From: Planctomycetota bacterium
Lineage (GTDB): Bacteria > Planctomycetota > UBA8742 > UBA2392
Length of the DNA stretch: 64,000 nt
Reading direction: 5' to 3'
NCBI GenBank assembly: GCA_020848275.1
Contig: JADLAK010000036.1
Span: forward strand, 1 to 64,000
This document shows, in pieces, positions 18,632-29,077 of the stretch. Under the pieces are notes generated by a model. That model was given only the letters and a program-made list of their open reading frames with translations, had not been told where the DNA came from and searched no databases. Numbering within the stretch: the stretch's first letter is position 1; the number at the start of each line of letters is the position of its first letter. A program made the translations under genes and the position numbers.

Positions 18632-20950
18632 ATGAAGGCATGGAAATGTGTCGCGGCGTTGGCGCTTTGCTGGAGCTTGGCGATGCACGTAGAAGCCCAG
18701 ACCTCCGGTCCCGCTCCTAAGGCGGACGAGGTTGAGGGAACAAAGGCCAAGAGCAACGGAGCCGACGAAAAGCTGGGTCCCGCCAAACCTAAAGAATTCG
18801 AGGGCAAAGAAGTCGTGGTTACGCCATCACGCACGGAAACACCCGTGTCCGAAACGCCGCGCGCCATCAGCACCGTCGACGAAAAAGAAATTGAAAGGCG
18901 CGCGCCGTCGGCGCAATCCGCCGCCGAATTGCTCAAGGGCGAACCGGGCGTGATCGTGCAGCAAACCGGACGCCACGGAGGAGCGCCGATCATCCGCGGC
19001 ATGATCGGCAAGTACATCCTTCCGCTCTACGACGGCATCCGCATCACTGACGGAACGATCTTCGCCGGCCCCAACGCCTTCTTCAACAACATCGACCGCT
19101 TCACCGTAGACCGCGTCGAAATCGTGCGCGGCCCATCCTCGCTGCTGTACGGCAGTGACGCGCTCGGCGGCACAATCAACATGCTCCCGCGGCGCTATCA
19201 CGGCTTTCCTGACGCCTTTGATGTCGGCTTTGGCATTGAAAGCCGCTATCGCTCAGTTTCAAACATGTTTTCCGAGCGCGTCGAGTTCATGGGGGGCATG
19301 GATTGCTTCAACTTCTTTCTCGGTGGCAGTTTCGTCGACGCCGGCGATTCGCGCGGAGGCGGCGGCCTTGGCCGCAGCTACAACACCTCATGGACGGAGT
19401 ACAACTTCGACGCGCGCATGGCCTTCCGGCCGGCCAGGGGCCATCAACTTGAAGCCTCTTACCTGCGCACGGAGCAGCGCAACATCTACCGCTACGACCA
19501 GCCGTGGGAAACGCCCAAGCTCAACAAGTGGTGGAAGGCGCACAAGGATCTATACCTGACGGGCAGCGGCCTGCGCAAACGCCAAAACAAGGCGCCGCTC
19601 ACGCTCACGCAACTCGCCTCCGTTACCTACACGGTCGATGCGCCCACGCCGTTTTGGGATGAGGTGGTCCTTCGCGCGCACTGGCGTTCGCAATACGAAA
19701 AGACCGTGCGCGGAGCCGAGCAGGCCGCCACACGCACCGAGGCTATCAGCACGGCCTCCTGGAACGTCTACGGCGCCACGGCGCAGTTCGCCTGGACAAT
19801 GTTCGAGGTCAACAGGATCGTTTACGGCGTCGACACGCGCCTGGACGACGTCTACTCGGGCTGGGCTCGCAACAAGTCCTTCGACAAGAATACCGGCGAG
19901 CGCCTCAGCAATGTGGTTGCGGCGCCGGGCAACCCCGACGCTCGTTTTGTCGATATCGGCGCATTCATCTATGACGAGTTCCGCCCGCTGGGCAACCTCA
20001 CCATCAGCGCGGGCATCCGCTACACCTATGCCAACATGACCTCGCGGCCCACGGCGCTGTCGACCCCCGCGCCGCTTTCGCCCGACGACTTCACCATCGA
20101 CGCCGACTTCACGTCGTTCACCTACAGCGGCGGCGTACTTTGGGACGTGACCGACAAGATCAGCCTGCTGGCCAACATCGGCACCGGCTTCAAGTCGCCG
20201 AGTATTTCCGACGCCTTGTCCGGCGGCGCGTTCACATTCGGCGTCGAGGTGCCCAGCCCCGACCTGCAGCCCGAAGAGTCGACGACCTACGAAATCGGCG
20301 TGCGCAGCGCGTTCGACCGCTTCAGCGGCGAGGCGATGATCTACTACACCGACCTGCGCAACTTGATTGACTCGCGCCCCGGCACCATTGGCGGATCGAC
20401 CTTCATTGACCTCAACGGCGACAATGTGAAGCAGAACGACGAGCAGGTGTACGTCAAAGGCAACTCCGGCCGCGCCTACATCTTCGGCGTTGACCTTGGC
20501 GCCAAGTATGAGTTTCTCCGCAGCGGGACCTTCGGCAGCTTCTTCGTTGCAGGCAACGCCAGTTTCACGCGCGGCTATGATCTCACCGCCGAAGACAATC
20601 TGCGCTTCATCCCGCCGCTCAACGGTGATTTCAGCCTGAACTGGGAGCACTTCACCGGCAACAAGTACGTGGGGCGCGTCTGGGCTGAACTGCAGCTTCC
20701 GTGGTCCTTCAACAAGCCCAAGAACCGCTTTGCCGAGGACGACTTCGCCGACCTTGCCCAGTTCCCCCGTAATCCGGGCAACCTGCGCGGCTGGGTGCTT
20801 TTGAACCTGCGCGGAGGCGTCGATATCAGCGATTTTGCTTCGGTGACGGCGAGCATCACCAACCTGCTGAATTCGGAATACCAGTCCTTTGGCTCACGCT
20901 TGCCGGGCGACGGCATCTCGTTCGACTTCGGCCTGAGACTGGGCTGGTAA
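18632..20950 (+). CDS. TonB-dependent receptor, heme-receptor-like (HmuR type)
   Basis: 772 residues. Signal peptide ends near HVEAQ, then a charged linker and a likely TonB box (EVVVTPSR). The plug domain follows at about 75-190, with the typical RVEIVRGPSSLLYGSDALGG at its end, then a 22-strand barrel. Heme receptors carry FRAP and NPNL boxes; here the same place reads GFKSPS (about 520) and SPDLQPEES, a recognisable variant. It is the first gene of a four-gene plus-strand operon with the CobN-like, ExbB-like and DUF2149 genes. Heme or another metallated tetrapyrrole is the likely ligand from this context. A corrinoid or siderophore cannot be excluded by sequence alone. Confidence 0.87.
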   Translation: MKAWKCVAALALCWSLAMHVEAQTSGPAPKADEVEGTKAKSNGADEKLGPAKPKEFEGKEVVVTPSRTETPVSETPRAISTVDEKEIERRAPSAQSAAELLKGEPGVIVQQTGRHGGAPIIRGMIGKYILPLYDGIRITDGTIFAGPNAFFNNIDRFTVDRVEIVRGPSSLLYGSDALGGTINMLPRRYHGFPDAFDVGFGIESRYRSVSNMFSERVEFMGGMDCFNFFLGGSFVDAGDSRGGGGLGRSYNTSWTEYNFDARMAFRPARGHQLEASYLRTEQRNIYRYDQPWETPKLNKWWKAHKDLYLTGSGLRKRQNKAPLTLTQLASVTYTVDAPTPFWDEVVLRAHWRSQYEKTVRGAEQAATRTEAISTASWNVYGATAQFAWTMFEVNRIVYGVDTRLDDVYSGWARNKSFDKNTGERLSNVVAAPGNPDARFVDIGAFIYDEFRPLGNLTISAGIRYTYANMTSRPTALSTPAPLSPDDFTIDADFTSFTYSGGVLWDVTDKISLLANIGTGFKSPSISDALSGGAFTFGVEVPSPDLQPEESTTYEIGVRSAFDRFSGEAMIYYTDLRNLIDSRPGTIGGSTFIDLNGDNVKQNDEQVYVKGNSGRAYIFGVDLGAKYEFLRSGTFGSFFVAGNASFTRGYDLTAEDNLRFIPPLNGDFSLNWEHFTGNKYVGRVWAELQLPWSFNKPKNRFAEDDFADLAQFPRNPGNLRGWVLLNLRGGVDISDFASVTASITNLLNSEYQSFGSRLPGDGISFDFGLRLGW

Positions 20951-21030
20951 ACGGTTGGGAAAATCATGTGGGAGGCGGGCTCGCGGATGAAATCATCCGC
21001 CGGGCCCTTTTCCCGTTCGTTGGAGGACAC

Positions 21031-24000
21031 ATGCGCAAAGCCGGTTTTTTCCTGTGCGGATTACTGCTGCTGACGTCGTCGCTGCCGGTTGCCGGGCAAA
21101 CCTCTGACAGCGCCAGGACCGCCGAAGCGGTCGTGTTCCTGGGCATCTGGGACCGCGTGATGCCGCTCATCGAGCGGGTTTCGACCGAAAGCGGCATCAA
21201 GACAACGACCTACCGGCCCGCCGCAATGCTGGAGGCAGGCCCCGATGCGCTTGCCGCGTCGAAGGTCGTCTACATCCTCAACTTTGAGGCCGGCGAGGCA
21301 CAGGAGGTCAAGAGACTGTTGCAGCAAGCCAAGGATGCTAATCCAACCCTCAAGATCATCCCGCTGGATGCCCGTGATGTGCATGCGGAACTTCGCACCG
21401 CTGGACTGTTGCTCGATGATCCCAAGGTTCCGCCATACTGGAAGGCAAACGGCGCCGTGAATCTGCGCCGCCTGCTCAATTACACCTCCATCACCTATGT
21501 CGGAGGCGAAGGCAAAGTCGAAGAACCGCTGATCATCCCGCGTTCGGGCTACTACCACCCCGACAAGCCGGACGTCTACCAGGACCTTGAACTCTACAAA
21601 AAGGAGACTAACTGGAAGACCGGTTCGCCTGTCGCCGTGCTGCTGATCCACCAGTCGTTCTGGATCACCGAGGACACCAAGGTGATCGCCGCCGAAATGA
21701 AGGCTCTGGAGCAGCAGGGTTTTAATGTCGCGACATTGTTCAACGACGCTTCGCCCGGGGAACTCAGTGAGATGATCCTGGCGTGCAACCCCAATGTCGT
21801 GATCGAAGACCGGCACGGCTCCATCTTTGAGCAGGAAAACGGCAACTCGCTGCTAGAGAAGCTCGACGTACCCTACATGCGGCCGATTTCAATGCTGCGC
21901 TACACGCTCGATGAATGGCTGAAAGACCCGCGCGGCCTTGCCTACGACGATGTCGGCAACATGATGACGAACTGCGAACTCAAGGGTTCCATCGAGCCCG
22001 TTGTCGTAGGTGGCCTCAAGGTCAGCGCCGCGGGCTTTCGCGTCCACGAGCCCATGTACGACCGCATCGACCGGATGGCCAAGCGTGCATCTTCGTGGGT
22101 CAACCTGCAACGCAAGAAAAACGCCGACAAGCGCGTCGCGCTGATCTACTACAACAGCGGCCTTGGCAAGGACGACCTGATGCGCGGCAGCCCCACGGGC
22201 GCCTTCATGGACGGGCCCGAAAGCATGGCGCGCTTCCTGCCGCGCCTCAAACAGGAGGGCTACAAGGTCGATCCCGTGCCCGCCAACTCCGAGGCGCTGC
22301 TCAACCTGTTGAAGCAACGAGGCCAGAACCTTGGCCCCTGGGCGCAGGGCGATCTCGAAGCTGTCGCCGACATGCCGGGCACCATTCTCGTCTCGCAGCA
22401 TGAATACGAGACCTGGTACAACACCAAGCTGTCTTCGGCCCTGCGTCAACAGGTCGAAAAGTTCTTCGGCCCATCGCCCGGCAAGCTCAGCGTCGTTACG
22501 CGCAACGACCGCAAATTCATCGTGTTGCCAGGCGTTCAGCTCGGCAACGTGCTGCTTGGTTGCCTGCCCATGCGCGGCGAGAAGGTCGACGACAAGATCA
22601 TCCACTCGCAGGAAATCCCGCCGCCGCACAATTACCTGGCCTTCTACTGGTGGCTGCAGGAGGTCTACAAGGCCGATGCGCTGGTGCATTGGGGGACGCA
22701 CGGCACCGTTGAGCTGCTTCCCGGCAAGGAAGCGGGCATGACGCGCGATGACTGGAGCGACATCTGCGTCGGGACGATGCCGGTGATCAACCCGTGGATT
22801 ACCGACAACATCGGCGAAGCGACGATTTCGCGCCGCCGCGCCTACGCCGCGCTGGTCGATCATCTGCCGCCGCCGTCGGTCAAGTCGGGGTTGTCTGAGA
22901 CTCTGCACGAACTGCACGAAAACATCGACAAGTTCGGCACGCTCGACAAAGGCTTGCTTCGCGAAGAATTCCGCAAAAACATCACCGCGGCGACGCTCAA
23001 GGAAGACATCGATGAAACGCTGAAGATCGTCGATTTAGGCGGCCGCCAGTTGTCGGACGAGGAAATCCACGAGGTCGGCGAATACATCCACATGCTGTAC
23101 AACCAAACGACGCCGGCGTCGCTGCATGTCATGGGCACCAACCCCGAGGGCGTGCAGTTGGTCGAATACCTGACGACTGTGCTGCGCCATGATTTCCTCG
23201 ACAAAGTGCGCAAGACCGAAAAACCGCCCGCCGGCGAGGGCCACCACAGCGTCGATGACGAAGAAGCCCACTGGGTGCGCTCACGCGCCGAGGAAATCAT
23301 CTTCAATTGCGTGATCGGCGATCAGCAGCCACCCGCGGCGCTGAAGGAAGACATCGCATTCGCCCGCGACATCACGCGCCGCCTGCGCCAATCCGATTTC
23401 GAAATCACCCACATTTTCCGCGCCCTGCGCGGCGGCTTTGTGCCGCCGGGCCCAGGCCCCGAGCCCGTGCGCAACCCGGCGACGGCGCCTTCCGGGCGCA
23501 ATTTGTACGCGCTCAACCCGGAGGAGATCCCCTCGCGGCCGTCATGGGAGGTCGGCAAGAAACTCGTCGACGAAATGCTGAAGACCAAAAAGCCCACCAA
23601 GGTCGCGTTTGACCTCAATGGTATGGACACACTGCGCGATTACGGCGTGTGCGAGTCGCAGATTCTCTACCTGCTTGGCGTCAAGCCGGTCTGGGACCGC
23701 AACAACCTCGTGATCGACGTTGAACTCATCCCGCGTGCCGATCTCGGCCGCCCGCGCATCGATGTCTTCATCGAACTCGGCGGCCTCTACAAGGAGAACT
23801 TTGGCTCGCGCGTGCGGCTGCTTGATAAGGCCGTGCGGCTGGCCTCCCAGCAGCCCGAAGAAGACAACGGCGTGCGCAAAGGCACCCTCGACCAGAAAGA
23901 ACGCCTGGTCAAACGCGGATTCTCGCCCGAACGCGCCGAACTGCTGTCCGCCGCACGCGTGTTTGGCGACAAGCCCGGCAACATCACGGGCACGAACATC

Positions 24001-24993
24001 CTGTACCTGGTGCCGCGCAGCGGCGCCTGGGAGAAAGACGACGAGATCCACTCGGTCTATTTCGACAACATGAACTTCTGCTACACCGCCGACATCTGGG
24101 GCGAACGCATCGACGGTTTGTTCGAAGAAGCCGTCCAGCGCACGGACACCGTCGTCAGCGTCTGGGCCTCGAACATGACCAGCCAGCTCTCGAACCATCA
24201 CACCTACGAGTACCTCGGCGGCCTGAGCCTGGCGATCAAAAAGCTGACCGGCCGCGAGCCCGAAGCTCTGATCGCCGACGTGCGCGACCCCGGCGGCGCG
24301 CGCATGCGCGGCTTTGAGGAAGTACTGGCGACCAACCTGCGCACCGAACTGCTCAGCCCGAAGTGGATGAAGGGCATGAAAGGCAACGATTACGCCGGCG
24401 CGGGCCACATGGCCGAACTGGTGAAAAACACCTTCGGCTGGAACGTCATGCGCCAGGAGAGCGTCAGCGACGTGATGTGGCAGGAAATCTTCGAGGTCTA
24501 CGTCCACGATAAGTACGACATGAAGCTCAAGGAGTGGTTTGAGAAGGTCAATGCGCACGCGATGCAGGAAATTGCGGCGACAATGATCGAGACCATCCGC
24601 AAAGGCTACTGGAACGCCGACGCGAAGGTGCTGAATGAGCTCGCGCACGTCTACGCTGAAAGCGTGGCCAAATTTGGCAGCGGCGGCGGCCTGATGTCGG
24701 GCGGCAACGTGAAGCTTGATGAGGTCGTGATGAAGAACCTCAATGCGCCGGGCGACGAACCCCTCAAAGCCGCGTTCAAGAAAGCGCTCGAGCAGGAAGC
24801 CGGCAAGCCCGTCGAAGGCCCGCGCGTGCGCGGCCCCGTGATGGAAGCGCAGGAACAACCGACCGATCAACCGGCCGAACCGGTACCGACAGGCCCCAGC
24901 GAAAACCGCCTGTGGCTCGCAGCCGCGGTCACCGCTGTGCTTGGCGTGTTGTTTCTTCTTGGTGTGGCTAGACGCCCCGGCGGAGTCGCGTAA
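21031..24993 (+). CDS. hmuS: Exported, membrane-anchored CobN/HmuS-like chelatase
   Basis: 1320 residues. ATG 21031 is preceded by GGAGG at 21022-21026 and opens a signal peptide (FFLCGLLLLTSSLPVAGQ). The body is a CobN/BchH-type large chelatase subunit, with the family's tetrapyrrole motif as HWGTHGTVELLPGKEAG (about 553-569) and later blocks such as DVRDPGGARMRGF. A C-terminal membrane helix (LWLAAAVTAVLGVLFLLGVA) ends the protein. True CobN and BchH are cytoplasmic and lack both ends; HmuS of Bacteroidota hmu loci has this layout and has been linked to anaerobic removal of iron from heme. No CobS/CobT or ChlI/ChlD partners are in the window, which argues against B12 or chlorophyll synthesis. 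The symbol reflects family resemblance. Confidence 0.85.
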   Translation: MRKAGFFLCGLLLLTSSLPVAGQTSDSARTAEAVVFLGIWDRVMPLIERVSTESGIKTTTYRPAAMLEAGPDALAASKVVYILNFEAGEAQEVKRLLQQAKDANPTLKIIPLDARDVHAELRTAGLLLDDPKVPPYWKANGAVNLRRLLNYTSITYVGGEGKVEEPLIIPRSGYYHPDKPDVYQDLELYKKETNWKTGSPVAVLLIHQSFWITEDTKVIAAEMKALEQQGFNVATLFNDASPGELSEMILACNPNVVIEDRHGSIFEQENGNSLLEKLDVPYMRPISMLRYTLDEWLKDPRGLAYDDVGNMMTNCELKGSIEPVVVGGLKVSAAGFRVHEPMYDRIDRMAKRASSWVNLQRKKNADKRVALIYYNSGLGKDDLMRGSPTGAFMDGPESMARFLPRLKQEGYKVDPVPANSEALLNLLKQRGQNLGPWAQGDLEAVADMPGTILVSQHEYETWYNTKLSSALRQQVEKFFGPSPGKLSVVTRNDRKFIVLPGVQLGNVLLGCLPMRGEKVDDKIIHSQEIPPPHNYLAFYWWLQEVYKADALVHWGTHGTVELLPGKEAGMTRDDWSDICVGTMPVINPWITDNIGEATISRRRAYAALVDHLPPPSVKSGLSETLHELHENIDKFGTLDKGLLREEFRKNITAATLKEDIDETLKIVDLGGRQLSDEEIHEVGEYIHMLYNQTTPASLHVMGTNPEGVQLVEYLTTVLRHDFLDKVRKTEKPPAGEGHHSVDDEEAHWVRSRAEEIIFNCVIGDQQPPAALKEDIAFARDITRRLRQSDFEITHIFRALRGGFVPPGPGPEPVRNPATAPSGRNLYALNPEEIPSRPSWEVGKKLVDEMLKTKKPTKVAFDLNGMDTLRDYGVCESQILYLLGVKPVWDRNNLVIDVELIPRADLGRPRIDVFIELGGLYKENFGSRVRLLDKAVRLASQQPEEDNGVRKGTLDQKERLVKRGFSPERAELLSAARVFGDKPGNITGTNILYLVPRSGAWEKDDEIHSVYFDNMNFCYTADIWGERIDGLFEEAVQRTDTVVSVWASNMTSQLSNHHTYEYLGGLSLAIKKLTGREPEALIADVRDPGGARMRGFEEVLATNLRTELLSPKWMKGMKGNDYAGAGHMAELVKNTFGWNVMRQESVSDVMWQEIFEVYVHDKYDMKLKEWFEKVNAHAMQEIAATMIETIRKGYWNADAKVLNELAHVYAESVAKFGSGGGLMSGGNVKLDEVVMKNLNAPGDEPLKAAFKKALEQEAGKPVEGPRVRGPVMEAQEQPTDQPAEPVPTGPSENRLWLAAAVTAVLGVLFLLGVARRPGGVA

Positions 24994-25607
24994 TGGAAAC
25001 ACTTGTTCAGGTGTTTTACGACCTCTGCACGTCGCTGATGATTCCCACGATGGCGGCGTTGTTGCTGTTCCTGGGTTGGGCGATGGTCCAGTTTGGCCAG
25101 TTCGCGCGCGAAAACTTCGATCGTTCTGGAGGCCACCGGCTGTTTCGCGCGGCGATCGAGCAGCTTAAGGCGGGCGATCACGCGCCGGCGGACGTTCGGT
25201 CGCGACTATCTGAGTTGCGGCCTGTCGAGGGGCCCGTGGGCGCGTTTGTCGCCAAATCGCGTGCGTCGGACCCGCTGGTGCTGTCGAAAATCCTCGACGA
25301 CGTGCAGATCGCGCTCAATTCGCGCGCGGCCAAAGTCGCGGTGGGCATCCGCATCGGCCCGATGCTGGGCCTGATGGGGACATTGATCCCGATGGGCCCG
25401 GCGTTGACCGGGCTGGCATCGGGCAACGTGGCGGATCTGGCACGCAATCTTGTCGTTGCGTTCACCACCACCGTGATCGGCCTGATCATTGGCGGCATCT
25501 GCTACTTCATCCAGTTGTCGCGCCGGCGTTGGTATGTTCAGGACTTGTCGGACCTCGACTTCATCCACGACTTGATTGTTCGCGGCCCCGTGAAGGAGGC
25601 GCCATGA
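24993..25607 (+). CDS. MotA/TolQ/ExbB-family proton channel protein
   Basis: 204 residues, starting at the TAATG overlap with the chelatase stop, so translation is coupled. Three membrane segments fit the family: LMIPTMAALLLFLGWAMVQF near the N-terminus, then a long cytoplasmic stretch, then GPMLGLMGTLIPMGPALTG and LVVAFTTTVIGLIIGGICYF. GLMGTLIPMGPAL is the conserved core of ExbB/TolQ proteins. It would use the proton gradient to energise either the TonB receptor or the chelatase itself. No ExbD is adjacent; the DUF2149 protein takes that place. Confidence 0.88.
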   Translation: METLVQVFYDLCTSLMIPTMAALLLFLGWAMVQFGQFARENFDRSGGHRLFRAAIEQLKAGDHAPADVRSRLSELRPVEGPVGAFVAKSRASDPLVLSKILDDVQIALNSRAAKVAVGIRIGPMLGLMGTLIPMGPALTGLASGNVADLARNLVVAFTTTVIGLIIGGICYFIQLSRRRWYVQDLSDLDFIHDLIVRGPVKEAP

Positions 25608-25972
25608 AACTGCGTATGGCCGCCCGCCGCTCAAACGCAAAGATCGCCAGCTACGATGACGACCCTCTCAGCGGCATGGCCAACATGTTCGACTTGGGGA
25701 TGGTGTTCTCGGTTGCGTTGCTGGTGGCGATGGTCAGCGCCTACAGCCTTCCTGAGCTTCTAAGCGGCAAGCAGGACATGACGTTGATTAAAAACCCGGG
25801 CACCGCGGAAATGGAAATTATCAAGAAGCAGGGCATGACGATCAAACGCCTGAGGATTTCCGAGAAGGAAATTGGCGGCGAAGGTGAGCGGCTCGGCACC
25901 GCCTATCGCCTCAAGTCCGGAGAGGTTGTTTACATTCCCGAAACGGCAAAACCGCCGACATCCAAGCCGTAA
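25604..25972 (+). CDS. DUF2149-like single-pass membrane protein
   Basis: 122 residues. It overlaps the ExbB-like gene by ATGA. The N-terminus is basic and cytoplasmic, one membrane helix spans about residues 28-48 (GMVFSVALLVAMVSAYSLPEL), and a small soluble domain follows (EMEIIKKQGMTIKRLRIS, GTAYRLKSGEVVYIPE). This topology matches ExbD/TolR, and DUF2149 proteins are known neighbours of ExbB-like and CobN-like genes. The likely role is the ExbD-equivalent in an energy-transducing complex for the chelatase operon. The DUF assignment is from memory of the family. Confidence 0.75.
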   Translation: MKLRMAARRSNAKIASYDDDPLSGMANMFDLGMVFSVALLVAMVSAYSLPELLSGKQDMTLIKNPGTAEMEIIKKQGMTIKRLRISEKEIGGEGERLGTAYRLKSGEVVYIPETAKPPTSKP

Positions 25973-26080
25973 CACCGACCCTGCTTGGTTGACGCTCGTT
26001 CGCCTCCCCACCAGCAGCATTTTACATATTTTGCATTTTGTAGTATTTTGGCCCCCTCGAAACTTCCTGTGGGGTGGGGC

Positions 26081-28492
26081 ATGCGGCTACGGACCAAACT
26101 AATTGCAGCAATGACCACGCTCATGCTTGGCACCACGATAGCCGCAGGCTTGCTGAGCTTTCTCAACATCGAAGCGACAGTCATACCCTCAGAACATGAA
26201 CGGTTGCTCGCACAAACCCGCCGGCTCGCCGCGGATCTCGACGCCGCCGCAGCAGCAGCACGCGCCGACATCATAGCCCTGCGAGGCATCGCCGCGGTCG
26301 ACGGCATCGTCAGGGCCCGGCGCGCCGGAGGCGCCGACCCCAAAACACACCTGTCAGAACAAACCTGGAAAGAGATCCTAACGGCCACGTTCCAGGCCCA
26401 CGTCTCTGCCAAACCAACTTTCTACCAGGTCCGCTTTATCGGAGCGGAGAACAACGGTCGAGAACTGGTGCGAGTCGAGCACAAGCAAAGCGGCGAAGTC
26501 AACGTCGTAGCTGAACACCAACTGCAGGACAAAGGAGACCGGCCTTACTTCCGCAATACCATGGCAGCCGCCGCCGGAGCCGTCATCGTGTCGCCCGTCG
26601 AACTAAACCAGGAGCACGGCGTCATCGAAAAACCCCTCGTGCCCACCATGCGCCTCTCAACGCCCGTGCATACCGACAACGGCCAGACGTTCGGCATACT
26701 GATTATCAACCTTGACTTGCGACCCATGTTTGACCGCCTGCGCGGCGACACCACAAGAGACGGGGGCCTGTTCCTTGTAGACGAGCGCGGCAACTATCTT
26801 GTCCACCCTGACAAGAGCCACGAATTTGCCGGGGAACTTGGCGCGACCTTCAGCCACGGCCAAGAAATGCCGGAGGTAAGTTCATGGGACGTTGCGGCAA
26901 ACGGCGTCGTGGGCGAATTCGACAACTCCCGGGGCCGCTTTGCCGCAGCCGCGGTTCCACTGCGGCTCGCCGGCGGTCCCGACCTCACTATCATCAAGAC
27001 TGTTCCAAGATCGGAACTGCTCGTCGCCGCGGCGTCGGTCCAGCGAGCGAGCCTGCTTGCCGCCTTGATCGGCGTCGCCGTCTCAATCGTGCTCGCGGCA
27101 CTCATCGCCCGTTCACTCACAGCCCCCCTGGCGCAGGTCACGCGCGCCGTTGAAACCTACACGCCCGAAACAGGCCTCGCGCTGCCGGACGCTACCGGCG
27201 AAATCGGAGTGCTCACGCGCGCCTTCCGGCACATGGCTGCCGAAGTCAAGGAAAAGACCGAAGCACTCAAGCGCGAAACCGCCGAACGGCTCAAAGCCGC
27301 CGAGCAAAACTACGCCGAACAACAGCGCCTGAACGAACAACTACGCCAGGCCCAAAAGATGGAGGCGATCGGCCAGCTTGCCGGCGGCGTTGCCCATGAC
27401 TTCAACAACATCCTTTCCATTATCATCGGTTACGCCGACCTGGAACGCCAGAAGGGCAAGGCAGGATCGGACCTCGACGCCTGGACCCAGGTCGGGCGCG
27501 CGGGAGAACGAGCGGCGGCTCTCACACGACAGCTCTTGGCGTTCTCGCGCAGGCAAATCATTGCGCCAAAAATTATCAGCCTCAACGAGTCCATAGGCGA
27601 CATGGCCAAAATGCTCAAACGGCTCATCGGCGAAGACATCGAACTTGCTTCGGCTCTCGTTCCGGATCCGTGGTTCGTCAGCGCCGACCCCAACCAGGTC
27701 GAGCAAGTGGTCATGAACATCGCCGTCAACGCCCGCGACGCCATGCCCAAGGGCGGCAAACTGACCATCGAGACAGCCAACGTGACGCTCGACGACGAGT
27801 ATTGCCGCACACGCCAGGGTGCGATCCCCGGCGAATACTTCATGCTGGCAGTCTCCGACACCGGAGCAGGCATGGATGCCCAGACGCAACAACATCTGTT
27901 CGAGCCGTTCTTTACCACCAAAGAACGCGGGCGCGGCACAGGACTCGGCCTCGCCACCGTTTACGGCGTTGTCAAACAAAACAAGGGACACATCGCCGTC
28001 TACAGCGAGCCCGGCAAAGGCACAACCTTCAAAGTCTATTGGCCGCGCGCCATCGGAGTCGCGACGCATACCGCCAAACACACAAAACCGGGCGACGAGC
28101 CGCGCGGCACCGAGAAAATCCTTCTTGTCGAGGATGACGCCCAACTTCGCGTGTTTGCCGCAACCTTGCTGCGAAACAAAGGCTATACCGTCATCGAGGC
28201 CGGCGACGGCATCGAGGCGCTGGACAAATTCAAAGCCGAGCCCAGTGTGCGCCTGCTTGTCACCGACGTCATCATGCCGCGCCTCGGAGGCCGAGACCTT
28301 GCCGAGCAACTCACCCGGCAAGCGAGCAGCCTCAAGGTGCTCTACGCCTCGGGCTACACAGCCAACGCCATCGTCCACCACGGCGTCCTTGCCGAAGGCA
28401 TAAATTTCCTTCCGAAGCCCTACACTCCCGCGGACCTGCTCAAAAAGGTCCGCGACGTACTGGAGGAGCCGGGTGCGGGAAGCCTGCCGTAG
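26081..28492 (+). CDS. Hybrid sensor histidine kinase with receiver domain
   Basis: 803 residues. ATG 26081 follows a G-rich ribosome site; the frame is open further upstream but without signal character. Domains: membrane helix 1 (about 8-28), periplasmic Cache-type sensor (about 30-315), membrane helix 2 (about 320-340), HAMP (about 341-395), coiled coil, HisKA with H439 in [11 protein letters not shown], HATPase with [25 protein letters not shown], and a C-terminal receiver with phospho-acceptor D729 in [10 protein letters not shown]. The FNNIL-type HisKA followed by a receiver is typical of hybrid kinases that sense small ligands. No output regulator is adjacent. It starts 108 bases after the DUF2149 gene behind an AT-rich stretch, so it probably has its own promoter. 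Confidence 0.93.
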   Translation: MRLRTKLIAAMTTLMLGTTIAAGLLSFLNIEATVIPSEHERLLAQTRRLAADLDAAAAAARADIIALRGIAAVDGIVRARRAGGADPKTHLSEQTWKEILTATFQAHVSAKPTFYQVRFIGAENNGRELVRVEHKQSGEVNVVAEHQLQDKGDRPYFRNTMAAAAGAVIVSPVELNQEHGVIEKPLVPTMRLSTPVHTDNGQTFGILIINLDLRPMFDRLRGDTTRDGGLFLVDERGNYLVHPDKSHEFAGELGATFSHGQEMPEVSSWDVAANGVVGEFDNSRGRFAAAAVPLRLAGGPDLTIIKTVPRSELLVAAASVQRASLLAALIGVAVSIVLAALIARSLTAPLAQVTRAVETYTPETGLALPDATGEIGVLTRAFRHMAAEVKEKTEALKRETAERLKAAEQNYAEQQRLNEQLRQAQKMEAIGQLAGGVAHDFNNILSIIIGYADLERQKGKAGSDLDAWTQVGRAGERAAALTRQLLAFSRRQIIAPKIISLNESIGDMAKMLKRLIGEDIELASALVPDPWFVSADPNQVEQVVMNIAVNARDAMPKGGKLTIETANVTLDDEYCRTRQGAIPGEYFMLAVSDTGAGMDAQTQQHLFEPFFTTKERGRGTGLGLATVYGVVKQNKGHIAVYSEPGKGTTFKVYWPRAIGVATHTAKHTKPGDEPRGTEKILLVEDDAQLRVFAATLLRNKGYTVIEAGDGIEALDKFKAEPSVRLLVTDVIMPRLGGRDLAEQLTRQASSLKVLYASGYTANAIVHHGVLAEGINFLPKPYTPADLLKKVRDVLEEPGAGSLP

Positions 28493-29017
28493 CCACAGCG
28501 CAGCCGTGACCACAGGGTCAATGAATACGCCTTACCTCAAGTCCAACAAGAACAGCCACCAACCCGGACCACCCAATAGAGTTCGTATGCCAGTCGAAAT
28601 CTGAATTCCAAGCAGGCCATTTCGCAGGCGAGTTCTTCACTTGGTTCATCAGCAAAATCCTCAAGGGCGCCAAGGGCATAAAGCCCCGACTCGGACGATC
28701 CGACGATGATGTCGCGCTCGTCTCGCCTGTGGCGAAGCAGCCGTGTCAGATGACGCATCTTGGCAGGCGTCAGAAAGCTCCTAAATCAATGTGCCAACCG
28801 GTTGGCTTCGGCCTTGCAGACATCGTCGTCCAAATGGAGGACGCCGATACAAAATCGTTCGCGAGGTGCTGGATGGCGAACCGACGCGAAGGTTCCGCTG
28901 GAGCCCGCCGGGCACAACAGATCCCAACCGAGGTCGATAACAACGAAAGGACGAACGAAGCGCCTTGCCCGCGACGATCGCGGCGTTTGCACCGACGGCT
29001 GCGCGACGATTCGCGCC

Positions 29018-29039
29018 TCAAATCTCCCCGCCCCGACCA
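29018..29039 (+). repeat. tRNA 3'-end repeat, copy 1
   Basis: 22 bases ending CCCCGACCA, identical to copy 2 at 29175-29196. It corresponds to part of a T-arm, an acceptor 3' strand and CCA. The T-stem partner upstream does not pair (GCGCC in place of GGGAG) and no CGGGGCG acceptor 5' strand lies within 100 bases, so this is not an intact tRNA. A terminator follows 12 bases later. Confidence 0.65.
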
Positions 29040-29051
29040 GCTTTCTCGATC

Positions 29052-29077
29052 AAACACTCGCCCTGATGCGGGTGTTT
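29052..29077 (+). terminator. Rho-independent terminator
   Basis: Stem AAACACTCGC / GCGGGTGTTT with a 6-base loop, followed by further T residues. It sits directly downstream of tRNA-tail copy 1. Confidence 0.6.

Noticed and set aside
23542-25002. Long minus-strand open frame opposite the chelatase gene
   Set aside because: Composition and lack of motifs show it is the antisense of a real gene.
26021-26046. Sigma-70 promoter TTTACA/TAGTAT before the histidine kinase
   Set aside because: The spacer is only 14 bases; the AT-rich stretch may hold a promoter but the boxes cannot be assigned.
28537-28758. 73-codon minus-strand frame after the kinase
   Set aside because: No recognised family, no convincing ribosome site and position in a debris region; kept only as part of the intergenic description.
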